From: Papaver somniferum | Lineage: Eukaryota; Streptophyta; Magnoliopsida; Ranunculales; Papaveraceae | Length of the DNA stretch: 64,000 nt | Direction of reading: 5' to 3' | Assembly: GCF_003573695.1 (NCBI RefSeq) | Contig: NC_039363.1 | Coordinates: 125,967,302-126,031,301 of the forward strand | Part shown: piece by piece, positions 21,497 to 34,786 of the stretch | Layout of the letters: each line of letters starts with the position of its first letter | How positions within the stretch are numbered: the stretch's first letter is position 1 | Made by a program: the position numbers and the translations under genes | Notes under the pieces: model-generated | The model's database searches: none | The model's input: the letters and a program-made list of their open reading frames with translations, nothing else | What the model was told of the DNA's origin: nothing

Positions 21497-23965
21497 TGAA
21501 AATGCGGGGGTCTAACAACCATACCCAACAATTCGTTTGGCAATATGAGAGGACTTACTCCAATACAATTTCTAGAGAATCAACTAGACAGTCAGACTCA
21601 ATCTAGAATAAAGTATATCAAAGAGTTTAATATCTCTAACTCTTAATTCAATCCGCAATCAGCAAATAGAAATCTGCGAGCCCGATTGAATAATAGGAGT
21701 AACTTGAACGGTACCAAAGACCAATGTTCAAGTGTCAATCAATGTAAATCAACAACCCAAGGTTGTATATTCTAATTGATTGATCTTAACGCACAACCAG
21801 TGATATTTCAATTATATAACAAAATATAATGCAGAAAAGAAATAACACAGACACTTGAATTTTGTTAACGAGGAAACCGCAAATGCATAAAAACCTTGGG
21901 ACCTAGTCCAGATTGAACTCCACATTGTATTAATCCGCTACAGACACTAGCCTACTACCAATTAACTTCGGACTGGACTGTAGTTGAACCCTAATCAATC
22001 TCACACTGATTCAAGGTACAGTTGTGCTCCTTATGTCTCTGATCCCAGCAGGATATTACGCACTTGATTCCTTAGATGATCTCACCCACAACTAAGAGTT
22101 TATACGACCCAAAGTCGAAGACTTGATAGACAAATATGTCTCACGCAGAAAAATCTATAGGATTGAATAAATCTGTCTCCCACAGAAGTACCCAAGAGTT
22201 TTTGTTCCGTCTTTTGATAAATCAAGGTTAACATGAACCAATTGATAAACCGGACTTATATTCCCGAAGAACAGCCTATTATTATCAATCACCTCACAAT
22301 AAACTTAATCGACTAGCGAAACAAGTTATTGTGGAATCACAAACGATGAGACGAAGTCTGTTTGTGATTACTTTTCTATCTTTCCTATCGTAGATATAAA
22401 ATCTCGAGCTAATTATTTCAATTGCACTCAACACGATAGAAACAACAAGATCAGATCATGCAACTACAAAGATAATAGTTGGGTCTGTCTTCACAATCCC
22501 AATGAAGTGTTCAAGTTGTTAACCTACAGGGTCTCGAGAAGAAACCTAAGGTTAAAGAAGAATCGACTCTAGTTATGCAACTAGTAACACACAAGAAGTG
22601 TGGGGATTAGTTTTCCAAGTTGCTAGAGTTCACCTTTTTATAGTTTTCAAATCAGGGTTTGCAATCCAAGTTACCTTGGTAACAAAGCATTCAATAATCA
22701 CCATTAGATGAAAAACCTGATTCAACCAAGCTAATATCTTTCAACTGTTAGATCGAACTTAGCTTGTTACACACAAATGAAATGTACCCTCATTTAGGTT
22801 TATCTAACCGTACCTAAACGTGCACACCAAGTTGGTTCACAAATAGTTAACCGAGGTTAGCCATATGATTACTCTCATATCAACCTTATTCGTCTTAACC
22901 ATAACTAGTTCAAATGACTCAAATGAAACTAGTTAAAGATTTGTTCAATTTTTTAGAAAACACAATTGAAACCAAATCGGTTTGACTCACTTGAATCAAT
23001 CATGGACATTATATCCACGGTTTGCAAAGATTGCATTCCTTATGATTTAAATGTTTTAAGTCCATGAACTGACCGATTTAACAAAGTAACCAGCTTAAGT
23101 ATGCGTACGGGTATGCGTACTTAAGCAACCGTATTTTGAGTTTATAAAGTTTCCAAACTCAACGGAATTTTTTGAAATGTGACTAGTTTAGGAGTTTGTA
23201 ATTCCTAAACTCAGCAGACATTTTCGGTTCGAAAACTTCCGCCAGTATGCATACGGGTACGCATAATTATCTTGTCTCCTTCACCAATTTCGTATACACA
23301 CATATGCATACTCTTGGCTTCTGGTTTATGGATTTATACACTAATGTGCGAACCCACTATATATGCTTATATCCAAAGATGGTTACATCATCAACTCTTT
23401 ATTTTAATCATTTAAACGTTCTTTTATAATGACAATAGCCGTTTTCACACACTATTAGCATCGAAGCAATTTTCAAGATATTGAAATAATCATTATCGAG
23501 CCTACATCAAATGATTGTATCACACAAACCATGTAAGATGTTACTCGGAAATTTTCTCATGATATAAGATGAACTTGGTCGAAGCGAAAGCTTACCAACA
23601 CATTTTCGAGAAATATGTAAGCAAAATATACTCATCTCGAAATCTCAGATGTGTATAGATAAAACTATATCGTAACATGACTTATGTCTCAATATAGGAG
23701 ATAGTAGAAATAGACTTTCCAAGTGACAGATGAGTTCAAGTATCCACATACCTTTTGTCGAAGAAGTTCCACAAGCTCCCCTTAGTAGTTCTTCGTCTTC
23801 CAGAGATGAACATCGAGAGATCTAAGCTCAACTACATTATCTATATCCTAGTCCGACACATCTATAAATAGGCTAGAAATCAAGACTTATAGTTTTGATC
23901 ACTAACATTGACAAACATGCTTGAGATAGAAACGCATGCGAGTTCGACCGAGTAATGCTCTAACA
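21497..23965 (-). repeat. 5' LTR of outer copia element
   Basis: It is 2469 bases and in minus-strand sense runs TGTTAGAGCATTACTC to CGCATTTTCA. It is a diverged relative of the inner copia LTRs. It carries TATGCGTAC words near 23100-23130 where the inner LTRs have TTCGCGGACT words. The partner LTR is outside the window. Confidence 0.88.
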
Positions 23966-24999
23966 CATTAAATAAACGGTTTCACAATTTTGAACCTGAA
24001 CTGAAAACCACCATCAGCAGCTGGATCTTTAGAACTATCTTCGGATCTAAAGACATCTTGTGATAATCCATTGTTAACAAACTCCAACCTGTACGTGATT
24101 GACCACAAGAGGATTCAAGTGTTGTTGTGCAGGTTTTTGAAGGAAATATAAGATTTGAAGACGAAGAAGAATTCTTATTAGTTATCTTGTGGATTTAGTG
24201 TACAAACCTTGATCAACTGGGATCCAACTAGAATCCGTTTATCTTTGATAAACTTGATTGATTAGTTATGTGAGATCGACATCTCTGTATAGTTTCTCTT
24301 TGAGATCTACATTGATTGAATACGAATCTAGAAATTGATTATTTCGGTAATCGACATTTAGATTGATCTAACCAGACAAAGGAGTTTATTAGATTAAGCG
24401 GAAGAGCCTTTTTCAACGATTCATTAATATCTTCTAGCAAGATTGATTAGAGTGGTTACCAAACAGATTCTTCCTTTCCAGTTTGGAATACGATCCAAAG
24501 GACTTGTTATTCACGTGCGTGACTCTAGAAGTCGAAGGCGCAAGGTTACTGATGAAACTTAGTAGTTAGGGGTAGTCTGCTTGAACTCAACTATACGAAG
24601 TTGGTATTAGATTTTGTATATCGGCTTAATTCTGAGAGTATTCAAAATTGGACTAAGTCCCAGGGTTTTTCTGCATTTGCGGTTTCCTCGTTAACAAAAT
24701 CTTGCTGTGTCTTTTACTTTTTTTTCCGCATATAATTGTTACTATAATTAAGTAAAATACACACGTAAGTTAAGTACACACTTTTTTGTCTTATCGTCTC
24801 GATCTTGTATCCATGGTCAATCACACAAGTGATCTTGTTATTTTATTGTCTCGATCTCGTATCCATAGACGATCACACGAAGTGTGAACCAAATTTTTTG
24901 TATTGTCTCAACTCAATCCATAGACGATCCCATTCGGTAGAAGACTTATAGGTTGATAAATAAAAGATTGTGGTGCATTTAGGTACCCTCTTCTTTTCA
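23966..24999 (+). repeat. Diverged copia LTR fragment, plus-facing
   Basis: The stretch GGTTTTTCTGCATTTGCGG.. near 24664 and the end (GTGGTGCATTTAGGTACCC..TTTTCA, to 24999) match the 3' part of the plus-facing solo LTR that ends at 34681. The 5' part cannot be aligned by eye and may be lost or displaced by the outer copia insertion. Confidence 0.5.
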
Positions 25000-25878
25000 A
25001 ATAGATCTACTTGACTTAATTATTTCTAAATAGTTATTTGTATATAATTTTTTGTTATGTCTAACTTGGTTTCCTATCTGATTAGGACTTTTTAAAGAAA
25101 AAAATTAGACATCTCGTCACCGTACTTTTTATGTGCTATTGAGGACATAAATAATTGTTCCAGTTTACAAAGAAATATCCAAATAGATAGATACACATTA
25201 GCAATAACTTGTATTCGTGGTATTATTTAATTTTTCGAATTTAGCCAAATATTTGAGTATTATAGGTTTGCTATTTCTATCATTAATCGAAGAATGGAAG
25301 GTTTTTCCGCATCCTTTTTGGATGGCTAAGAAAATATTTTCTTTTTTTGGTTGTTTTAACGTGGATTTTTTGGTATATAGTTCGACTTGATTTTGGAGAA
25401 GATATTTACGCAGTATAAAATGCTACAGAAAACAATAAGGAACTGCAAGTTTTCTTACGCCCTTATATGCTTCCGCAAGCTTTGCGGTAGGCATAATAGC
25501 GTCTCCTATATGTATAAACGAGCTTCCGGGAGCTAGTGTGTAAATATACACTTTTGTATATGTGGCGACAACAACAACGGGACTAGCATAATTTAACTGC
25601 GCTTTATATATATACAACATCAAGCGATAACGGTGTTATATTTATTTAAATGATATTTAGAGTCAATATGAAGACCTTTCAGCACCTTAATCTATTACCA
25701 AACATTACAAATTTGATGAATTAAATTTGCAGTAGTACCTATGCAAATAAGTCTATATTTGATACACTAATAGACACGGCTAGTGAGGAAAATACAATTA
25801 TGGTATACATATTTAAATATGAAAACTACAATAGCTTTCAGATTTAAGAACCTGATGAACACCATAACACTGGAAGAG
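25000..25878. other. Unassigned AT-rich stretch
   Basis: No gene or element border is recognised. A minus-strand frame of 66 codons at 25423-25623 has no known look. A phrase near 25817-25855 (AGATTTAAGAACCTGATGAA) loosely resembles 34893-34915, so both may come from one decayed repeat. Confidence 0.3.
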
Positions 25879-25883
25879 GAGGA
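25879..25883. repeat. Target-site duplication GAGGA, left copy
   Basis: GAGGA precedes the solo LTR and recurs at 28782-28786. Confidence 0.85.
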
Positions 25884-28781
25884 TGATAGGGTGCAGAATA
25901 CATCTTATTTATTATCTATTGTTTATGCTTTCTCTGCTATTTTTCTTATAAATTATGTATTTTACGCATGTTTTTGAGTTATTAGGTATTTTGGAGTCGC
26001 ACGGAGTAAAAGGAGAAGAAATCACCCAATTTGTGCGAAATCGGAAATATTGTCATTTCATAGGCGAACACTATCTGGAGTCCATTCAATGTTAAGGGGC
26101 AACCCACTTAAGTGTTTAAAGCACCCGGTTAGACACTCAAGGTACCTAAAGCTAGCTTGAGATGTTATTGGCCGGCCCATATTAGTGCCCAAGTCCGGAC
26201 CCAATTTGTATAACCTAAAATTGAGTTCTCTCTCAATCATCATTATTTTCACCTGAAACTGAGAAAAGAGAAAAGCTGCGCAAGCAGCTATGGATGCTGA
26301 AACTGAGAAATTAAGAGGAACTCAGAATTCGAGAGACAAACAGAGATGATGAGAAGATGATGGTGATGTTGTTGTTGATCTCAGGAAGAAGAAGAAGAAA
26401 TCATGTCACCGAGATGAGAAAAAGGGGATCTGAGATTTACAGAAATTGAAGATGGAAGAATCTGTTTAACGAACATGAAATTGGAGCTGGGTTCAGTTTA
26501 AATTCGAAATTGCAGTTAGGGTTTTCCGTTTCTATGAATCATATGGGTTTTGTGGCTCGAAAATTACTGTTAGATTTTGGTCTCGATTGAGATTGAATTG
26601 CTGCTGATGAATTGAAGGTTGAGAGTTCTTGTGATGAAGAATGATTCGAGCAGATGGAATGGTGTCGATTTAAGGGTTGGTGATGAATTGATTAGTGAAC
26701 TGAGATTTGAAGCCGTTTCTATCAGAGAACAAAGAGAATTGGTTGTGGTGGTGAACTCAGGGAAGAACAGTGGGTATCTGCCATGAATTAAATGGGTATT
26801 TGGATAAATCGGAGACGGATTTTTGTTGGTGGTGAGATTCAGATGAAGATATAGAGGTTGATGTTTGAGATGTTGATTGTTGCTGCTGTTGGTTCAGAGA
26901 AGGATTATGTTGATATTCATGGGTGTGAGTGGAAGAAGGAAATGGCTGCAGTTTCAGTAGATTTGAAATTGAAGATGCTGCTGTTTTACAGGGACCGATG
27001 CTTGAGAATTAGATGTATGTCTAGGATGCAGGTTTGTTCAGGAAGATGAAATCTCTGTGGGTACTGTGAATGACGGATTTTGTGGAGTTTCAAGACTAAA
27101 ACTCAGTGAAGAACAATGCGGAATGAGTTGTGAAAGGAGGAGATTGATTGTGCAAGTGATGCAGCTGCAATTGGAGATGAATAGAGAAGGTTGATGTTAT
27201 GGATTGATTGGGATACAGGTCTGGGCATTGCAGCTGAGCAGATGGCAAGAGTGTTGTTAAACCTGTGAAGTTGTGGGCTGAGTAGAGAAAATTAAAGCAG
27301 CACTGAATGTGTTTGAATTGTTAGGTGTATGTGCTAGGATTTGAGCAGGGGAAGACTGAAGAAAAATAGGTCGGAGTATGGCCTGGAAATGCTGTGAAAC
27401 AGAGGAAACTCTGTCTAAATTTTCCCTCCGATGAGTCAACTCAGTGACCGATCCAGCTCACTTGTCTCAGACCAGTTAGCCGAGTTAGAAGCTGACTCGA
27501 TAACTGACTCGGCTGACATACCTTCCTTTGCCTCGATTGACTGACGATGACCGTTAGCTTGACTGTTAACTTAAACGTCACCGTGACGGAATATTCCGTG
27601 ACTGAGAAGAAGATTCTGGCGTCCGGCAGCACTATTCCGGTGCCATTTCAGTCCGGATTCCGGTGATCCTAAAAACTATATCGGCGACCCAAAATTATAG
27701 CTTTTTGTGTGGATTCTTCTCATGGGTGTGAAAACTTAGACTTGAATTAAATGAAGAATTGGGCTTGGATATGGAAAGAGAAGATGGAAGATTTGAAGAA
27801 CTGGACTTAAAATTGGAATTAGGCTCAAATTAGGAAAGTTGTGTTATTATGGAATGAGGATTCTATTCCTAAGAGGATTGCTAGGAAATTGAAGCCTATA
27901 AATAGAGAAGTTCTCTACACAACCTCTCTACAAACCTTTTACACACATAACACTTCTCTTTTCTTTATTCTTTGTGTGAACTCCTTAGCATGAGTAGCTA
28001 ACTTTATTGATTAAGGATGAATTCCTAATTCTTGACATGTTTTGAGTTTTGTTTTAAATCTACTTTGAAGTTTTTACATGATTATCGTTTGTTTTTACTA
28101 ATAGGAATGTTTATACATTCATGGTTGATTGATAGGTCGTTTAGGATGCATACTAAATTGATTCGTTAATCAATCTAAAGCTAGTGAAAGTTAGAGTATA
28201 AGTAATCGTTTCTTGACTCTTTACACAAGTAGCAAACACGAGACCTTGCGGAGGGATTCCGTGGAGCAATTGTGTGTGGAAACAACGTTAGCAAGTAGAC
28301 CTTGAGCTAAGAGTCTAACTACTAATATCAACCTAATAAATTCATAAATCTTAATGTGTTTAGCTAAATTACATCTTGAGTGAGCTACTACTAGGTGGTT
28401 TGGTGAATAGAATCCGGTAGTCGATAACTTCTGTATCCGGTGATACTAGGGATTTAGGGGTTTAGCACTTAGCTAGCTGCTTTACCTACGGTTGGTGATA
28501 ATCTGTGACTAATAAAAAGTGGAAAAGAACATAACTTGAATCATTTTTTTGCAACGAAGAAGGATACCCTGATCTAATCTCTCTTATTGATTTCAACTTT
28601 ATCTTTTTAATTGCTTTGTTTATTCTTTTACTTTATAAAATCTAAAACCCCCCTTTTTTGTGACATTATAAGACAACTAAAACCTCTTGCTCCTCGTGGG
28701 AAAGATCCTTACTATCACTATATTACTTGTTAATTAGTGAGAAAAATATTAATTAATTTGTTGTGGTTACGACACGCATCA
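25884..28781 (+). mobile_element. Solo LTR of a gypsy-type element, 2.9 kb
   Basis: It begins TGATAGGGTG and ends GGTTACGACACGCATCA, the same end as the gypsy LTRs at 11434 and 21383. The last 800 bases or so also follow their layout (GAGGATGAATTCTAA-like, TTACACAAGTAGC, CTTGCGGAGGGATT, CTTGCTCCTCGTGGGAA words). The first 1.9 kb is unlike them, with many GA-rich words. Both sides carry GAGGA and there is no internal region, so it is a solo LTR left by recombination. No gene is supported inside it. Confidence 0.85.
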
Positions 28782-28786
28782 GAGGA
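28782..28786. repeat. Target-site duplication GAGGA, right copy
   Basis: Matches 25879-25883. Confidence 0.85.
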
Positions 28787-28966
28787 ATACGAGACGAGGG
28801 TAGTATAATGATTGGTATAGCTCCACACCGTTGTGACTTTAAAGATACAGTACGTGTACCTGAAGTGTTGTTTATATTGTTAATCTTTATCAGTCGTCTT
28901 GGCGAGACTGGGACTGATATTGAGATGGTTTCTATATATGTTCACAGAATTTATTTCGAAAATTAA
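28787..28966 (+). pseudogene. Unrecognised coding remnant next to solo LTR
   Basis: A 60-codon open stretch reads GSIMIGIAPHRCDFKDT, VRVPEVLFILLIFISRLGE and ends at TAA 28964-28966. It has protein-like composition and begins at the very edge of the solo LTR, so its upstream part should lie before 25879. I do not recognise it. An old viral-type or transposon gene is possible and untested. Confidence 0.3.
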
Positions 28967-29718
28967 TGTGGATTTTACATGGAAATGGAAATTCTTTATT
29001 CCATCTAGACAGTAAACGAGAGAGAATACATGATCGGTTGCTTGTTATTATTTTTTTTCGGCACCCAGTTGCTACCTTGATAGGTAAAGTAAATCGGAAA
29101 TGGAATTTCTGCTGATGAGACATTTCATCCGAAGATCAGAGAGAGAATCACTAACGATGTTGATTAACTCAATTTGTGTCTCGTCTAAATTATCACGCCA
29201 ATAAGTGCCTCAGGTGTTGGATATTACTCTATTTATTAATTGAACAAGAGTGCTCTTTCGAGATTCAACGCAAGTAAAGTCCTTGCAAGGCATATACCAT
29301 GTAATTAAAGCACTATTTCGTCTGAAAATACGCTTACAAGCATTGACAAAAAACTTCTAATATGAGGTACATGCCAATATATAATAAGAGCTATGAGTTA
29401 ATATCTCCCTACGAGAACCATATCTGTTGCATTGATAAATATATGCATGTTAAAATTTAGCATCAATGGATTACAATATCCTCATACTCTAAAAAATGAT
29501 TTGAGATCATTATTAACAAATTATTAACTGGTTGTTGATAGTGTTCGGAGTATCTACTGAAGTTATTGTGGGTAAATATCCCCCTTTATAAATGAATATC
29601 GACAAAGTTTATATGATTGGCATATATGAACCTCAGTCTGTTGTATACATTTTGAGGACCCCTAGTCATAGCATCCACAAATTTGGGTTGCAAATTTGAT
29701 GCTTATAAGAAACGTTTT
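28967..29718. other. Unassigned stretch before a solo LTR
   Basis: AT-rich, no gene recognised. On the minus strand the last 110 bases (29610-29718) read as a short open stretch (QPKFVDAMTRGPQNVYNRL), perhaps another piece of a decayed coding sequence. Confidence 0.3.
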
Positions 29719-32175
29719 TGAAAAAGCGGGGGTCTAACAACCACACCCAATATTTCGCTTAGTAATCTGTATGGACTAACTCCAATATACTTTCAAGAGA
29801 ATCAACTAGATAGTCGACTCAATCTTAAGAAAAGTATATCCAAGAGTTATATCTCTATTTCTCAATTCAATCAAACAAATAGGAATTTGCGAGCCCGATT
29901 GAATATAAGAAATAACTTGGACGGTATCAAAAACCAATATCCAAGTGTCAATCAATTTAATCAACAACCAAAGGTTGGATTCACAATTGATTAAACTTAT
30001 ACACAACCTGTGATATTTCAATTATATAAACAAATATAATGCGGAAAAGAAATAACACGGACACCAGACATTTTGTTAATGAGGAAACTGCAAATGCAGA
30101 AAAACCCCGGATTAAGCCGCTACAGATACTAGCTTACTCCAAGTTAACTTCAGAGTGGAATGTAGTTGATCCCTAACCAATCTCATACTAATCAAGATAT
30201 AGTCGCGTTCCTTACGCCTCTAAAACCACGCCGAATTATATGCACTTGATTCCCTTAGATGATCTCACCCAAAACTAAGAGTTACTATGACCCAAAGTCG
30301 AAGACTTGATAAACCAATCTGTCTCACACGGAAAAGTCTATTGAATAGATAAATCTGTCTCCCACAGATATACCTATGAGTTTTTTTTCCGTCTTTTGAT
30401 AAATCAAGGTGAACATGAACCAATTGATACACCAGACTTATATTCCCGAAGAACAGCCTAGTAATATCAATCACCTCACAATAATCTTAATCGTATGGTA
30501 GCGAAACAAGATATTGTGGAATCACAAACGATGAGACGAAGATGTTTGTGAATATTTTTTATCTTGCATGTCGGAGATTAAATCTCGAGAAAATCTGAGA
30601 GAAGATAGCACACAATCACGGTAGAAAACAACAAGATCAGAACGCGCAACTACAGAGAAAATAGTTGGGTCTGGCTTTACAATCCCAATGAAGTATTCAA
30701 GTCATTAGCCTACTTGGTTTTGGAAAAACCTAAGGTTAAAGGAGAATCGGCTCTAGTCGCAACTAGTATCACACAAGAGGTGTGGGGATTAGGTTTCCCA
30801 GTTGCTAGAATTCTCCTTTATATAGTCGTCAAATCAGGGTTTGCAATCAATGTTACCTTGGTAACAAAGCATTCAATAATCACCGTTAGATGAAAACATG
30901 ATTAGACTCAATCTAATATCTTTCAACCATTAGATCGAACTTAGATTGTTACACACAAATGAAAAGTGACTTCATTTAGATATGAGTAATTGTACCTAAA
31001 CGTGTACACCTTGTTGGATCAACAATAGTAAACCGAAGTTAGCCATATGAACACTTTCATATCAGCCATATTCATCTTAACCGTAAGTAGTTCAAATGAC
31101 TCAAATAAAACTAGTTATAGAGTTTTTCAATTGTTTATATTCTCATAGAAAATACAATTGAAGCAAAATCGATTTTGATTCACTCGAATCAATTCATGAA
31201 CATTATAGCCACGGTTTGCAAAAGATTGCATTCCTTAATATATAAATGTATTAGTTCATGAACAAACCGATTTTAGAACATAAACTACTCAAGTATGCAA
31301 ACGGGTAGGCATACCTAAGTATCCGGACTTAGTTTGGGTTCGCCAGTATGCGAACGGGTACGTATACCTTCCAAACTCAGATGAATTTCCGGGACTTGAA
31401 ACTCACGCCAGTACGCATACCGGTATGCATACTAAGTTCCCAGACTTTCATTAACCAACCAGTACCAACACGAGTATGCATACTATGGTTCCCGGACTTG
31501 GAATAACTTACAACGGTTAGCATACAAGTACGCATATTGTGCTATATCCAATCATGGTTATTTGTTCTAAACTCCCATTTCAATCATTGAAACATTCTTA
31601 GAAGACGAAAATAGTTGTATCACACAAACTATTAGCTTTAAATCAATTTTCAAGTGATCGAATGATCAATACGAAACATTCCAAGTCTACATCAAATTAC
31701 TGTCTCACACAAATCATATAAGATGTTACAAGGCGATTTTCACATGATCATATTTTGGCTTTCGTCAAGAATATAAGATGAACTTGGTTAAAGCGAAATC
31801 TTACCAACACATATTTCGAGAAATATGGAAGCGAGTTAAACTCAGCTCGAAATATCAAATGTGTATAATCGAAGTCTATATAGCTATACGACTTTTGTCT
31901 CAAATAGGAGATAGAGTAGATAGAATTTTGAGTGATAGATGAGTTCAAGTCTCCATATACCTTTTGTTGATGAATTTCCACAAGCTCTTCTTAGTAGTTC
32001 TTCGTCTTCAGTCGATGAACGCTGTGAAGTCTAATGCTCAACTACACTTTCTATCCTAATCCGAGACTTGCATATAAGTAGACTAGAAATCAAGACTTAT
32101 AGTTTTGGCAACTAAACTTGAAAGACAAAATTGAGATAGCAACGCTTGCGAGTTTGATCGAGTAGTGTTCTAACA
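29719..32175 (-). mobile_element. Solo copia LTR, no matching target duplication
   Basis: It is 2457 bases with both LTR ends present (TGTTAGAACACTAC to GCTTTTTCA in minus-strand sense) and without adjoining primer-binding site or polypurine tract. Flanking pentamers are GTTTT and ATTAC, which do not match. It carries several TATGC(A)TAC words at 31290-31540. Confidence 0.8.
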
Positions 32176-32237
32176 ATTACGATTGGGGTGCTCACTTGTT
32201 GTATAACGACACCCTTGACAACGAGTTTTTCAAAGAC

Positions 32238-32242
32238 ACTTG
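32238..32242. repeat. Target-site duplication ACTTG, left copy
   Basis: ACTTG precedes the solo LTR and recurs at 34682-34686. Confidence 0.9.
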
Positions 32243-34681
32243 TGTTAGAGCATTATTTGGTCGAACTCACAAGTGTTGCTATCTCAAACTTATTTTCAAA
32301 TTTCGTTGTCAAAATTATATCTTGATTTCTAGTCTATAATTAGTTAAGTCTCGGATTACGATAGAAGACGTAGTTGAGAAACGAACATCACGGCAGTCAT
32401 CATCCCGTTCTACCGTTTGAAGGCGAAGATCAACCGAAGCTTTTGGTGAAATTCATCAAAAAAAGATAAGTGAAGACTGAACCACCTATTTATCAAGTTA
32501 TATTCACCTTTCTATCTTTGAGACGTTGTTACGTAACTAATTAGACTATCGTAAGCATATCAAGAATTTCGAGTCAATATTCTTCTTGTAATTAGTCCTC
32601 GAAATATGACTAATCTTAATGAACATTTCATACTTGATGAATTTCGGTTAAGAACAATTTATTGTTTGCAATCAAAATCATGATTCAAGATTATCATTCG
32701 AAAATAACACAAAAAGGTGATATGTGTCATTGATATTATTCGGGAATGTTCCGAATCGATTTAAAGAGATATAAAACTACTATAAATTTAGATATAAGAC
32801 AATGTATATATCAGTCTTACAAACTGATAAAAATATTATAAGTCTGAACCCATAATACATGTACTCAGTACATGTGGCCAAGTAGTTATATGTCGACAAA
32901 CATATGTTTGGTACGCATATTAGTATGCACACCTTTAAAAGTTTGTGAACTCGTGAATCTGGATCGGAACGCAAACCAGTACGCGTACTAGAAAAGAACT
33001 GTTGGTTATGGAACTAGTTTGGTATCCATATCGGTACACGTGTTAGAAAAGTTATGTGGACTTCAGAACTTGGTTATGTTTAAATGGTATCCATACCAGT
33101 ATGCGTACGAAAATAGTTTCTGTGTTAACTTTGGAACTCGGTTATGTTTAAATGGTTTACATGCCGGTACAAAAGTTCTGTGAACTCCGGAACTCGGTTA
33201 TGTTATAAAGTATACATACTGGTACACGTACCATGACATAACTGTTCACGAACAGATTAAGTAATTTTGCTTTCTACGCCTACTTACCATGTCGATTAAA
33301 TTGTTATGCACATAAAATTATTTCCCCGAGATAATTAATATTTGAATAATATCTATTTATATTTATAAAACATCATAGACATATATGATCACTTGATTGT
33401 CTTTCGAGTTAAGTCTTAAGTGTTTATGAAAATGCTCAAGCATATAATTCAGTTGGCTAGCTTCGGATAACCATTCATGAGCGTGGTTTTATATACGGTT
33501 CGGTTACAGTTCATCCTAAGCAGAGTGTATATCTTGATTATGTAAATTAAATTCAAGGATTCATCTAATGGTAGATATTGTTTGCTTGGTTCCAAAGTTA
33601 TCTTATCTTAAACCTAAAGCAATATGCTTGGAATATCTATATAAGGGAACCTCGAACAACTGGGATCATTGAATCCCGACACTACTTTTTGGTGTGCCCT
33701 AGTTGTAACTAGAGTCATCTTATCCAGAACCCATTAGCGACTACAAAGACTTCATAGGGATTCATGAATCCAGGTCCAGCTATTGTTTATCCAATAGCTC
33801 GAGTATCCTGATCGATTGTTGAGCTGCTCACTTGATCAATATATATAGTAATCATCAAAGTTCTCTTCGTATCAAACTTTGTTGATTCCACAAGTTTTTT
33901 ACTTGTGAGATGAATAATAATCTAGGCTGCTCTTCGGGTTTCATAAGTCCGGATTTTGAAGTTATATAGACTTTGTCTATTGCTATCGATTTCCATTACC
34001 TTGATCTTTGATCAAAAAGGGAATCACATATATATGATTATTTGTGGGAGGCAGATTGGTTTAAACTCTTCAATTGAACTGAAGCAACTCTTAGTTGGTG
34101 TGACGTCAACTAAGGGAATCAATTGCACGGATTCCTGTTGGGATTCAAGAGGTGTAAGGAACGCGAGTGTAACTGAATTGATGTGTGGGTTTAATTCAGT
34201 CTCAACTACATTCCAGTCCGAAGTTAATTGATAGTAGGCTAGTGTCTGTAGCGGCTTAATACATTTTGGTGTTCAATCTTCACTACGTCCCGTGGTTTTT
34301 ATGCATTTGTGGTTTCCTCGTTAACAATATTCCTGGTGTATGTGTTATTTTTTTCCGCATTATATTGTTTATCTTTATAATTAAAATATCACATGTTGTA
34401 CGTAAATCAATCATAGTAGATACGTCTGACCTTGTTTATTGGATATGACTTGATTGATTACTTGGGAAATTGATCTTTGGAATCACCCAAGTACTCTCAC
34501 ACGTAAATCAGGTTCATGGACTAGTCTGTAAACTTTCTGATTGTGAGAGATAGAGATATAAGTTTGAATACTATTCCTTGATTGAGATTCATTAAGTTGA
34601 ACTCTCGAAATTGTGTTAAGTTTGTCCATATTGTTTTCCTAAAAAAAGTTGGTGGTGTATTTTGGTACCCCCGCATTTTCA
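32243..34681 (+). mobile_element. Solo copia LTR with perfect 5-bp duplication
   Basis: It is 2439 bases, TGTTAGAGCATT to CCCCGCATTTTCA, plus-facing, the same family as the LTRs at 2388-4823 read on the other strand. It has a CTATATAAG box at 33647-33655 and a degenerate tandem array at 32905-33240. No internal region is attached, so it formed by LTR-LTR recombination. Confidence 0.92.
32905..33240. repeat. Degenerate tandem array inside solo LTR
   Basis: Units of roughly 60-85 bases repeat the pattern GGAACTCGGTTATG..AAATGGTATCCATACC..GTATGCGTAC with heavy divergence. At least four units are seen. Confidence 0.65.
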
Positions 34682-34686
34682 ACTTG
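34682..34686. repeat. Target-site duplication ACTTG, right copy
   Basis: Matches 32238-32242. Confidence 0.9.
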
Positions 34687-34786
34687 AGTTCGTTAAGTTA
34701 CAGTCTTGTAGTCATAAAAACTCGATATATCACTTGGGTGATGACTGTGTACCTATACTCGTAAATTTTTTGAATGAAACTCTTTT

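Noticed and set aside
31290..33240. Regular repeats that might suggest a CRISPR-like array
   Set aside because: Units are diverged, not separated by unique spacers of fixed length, and lie inside plant LTRs.
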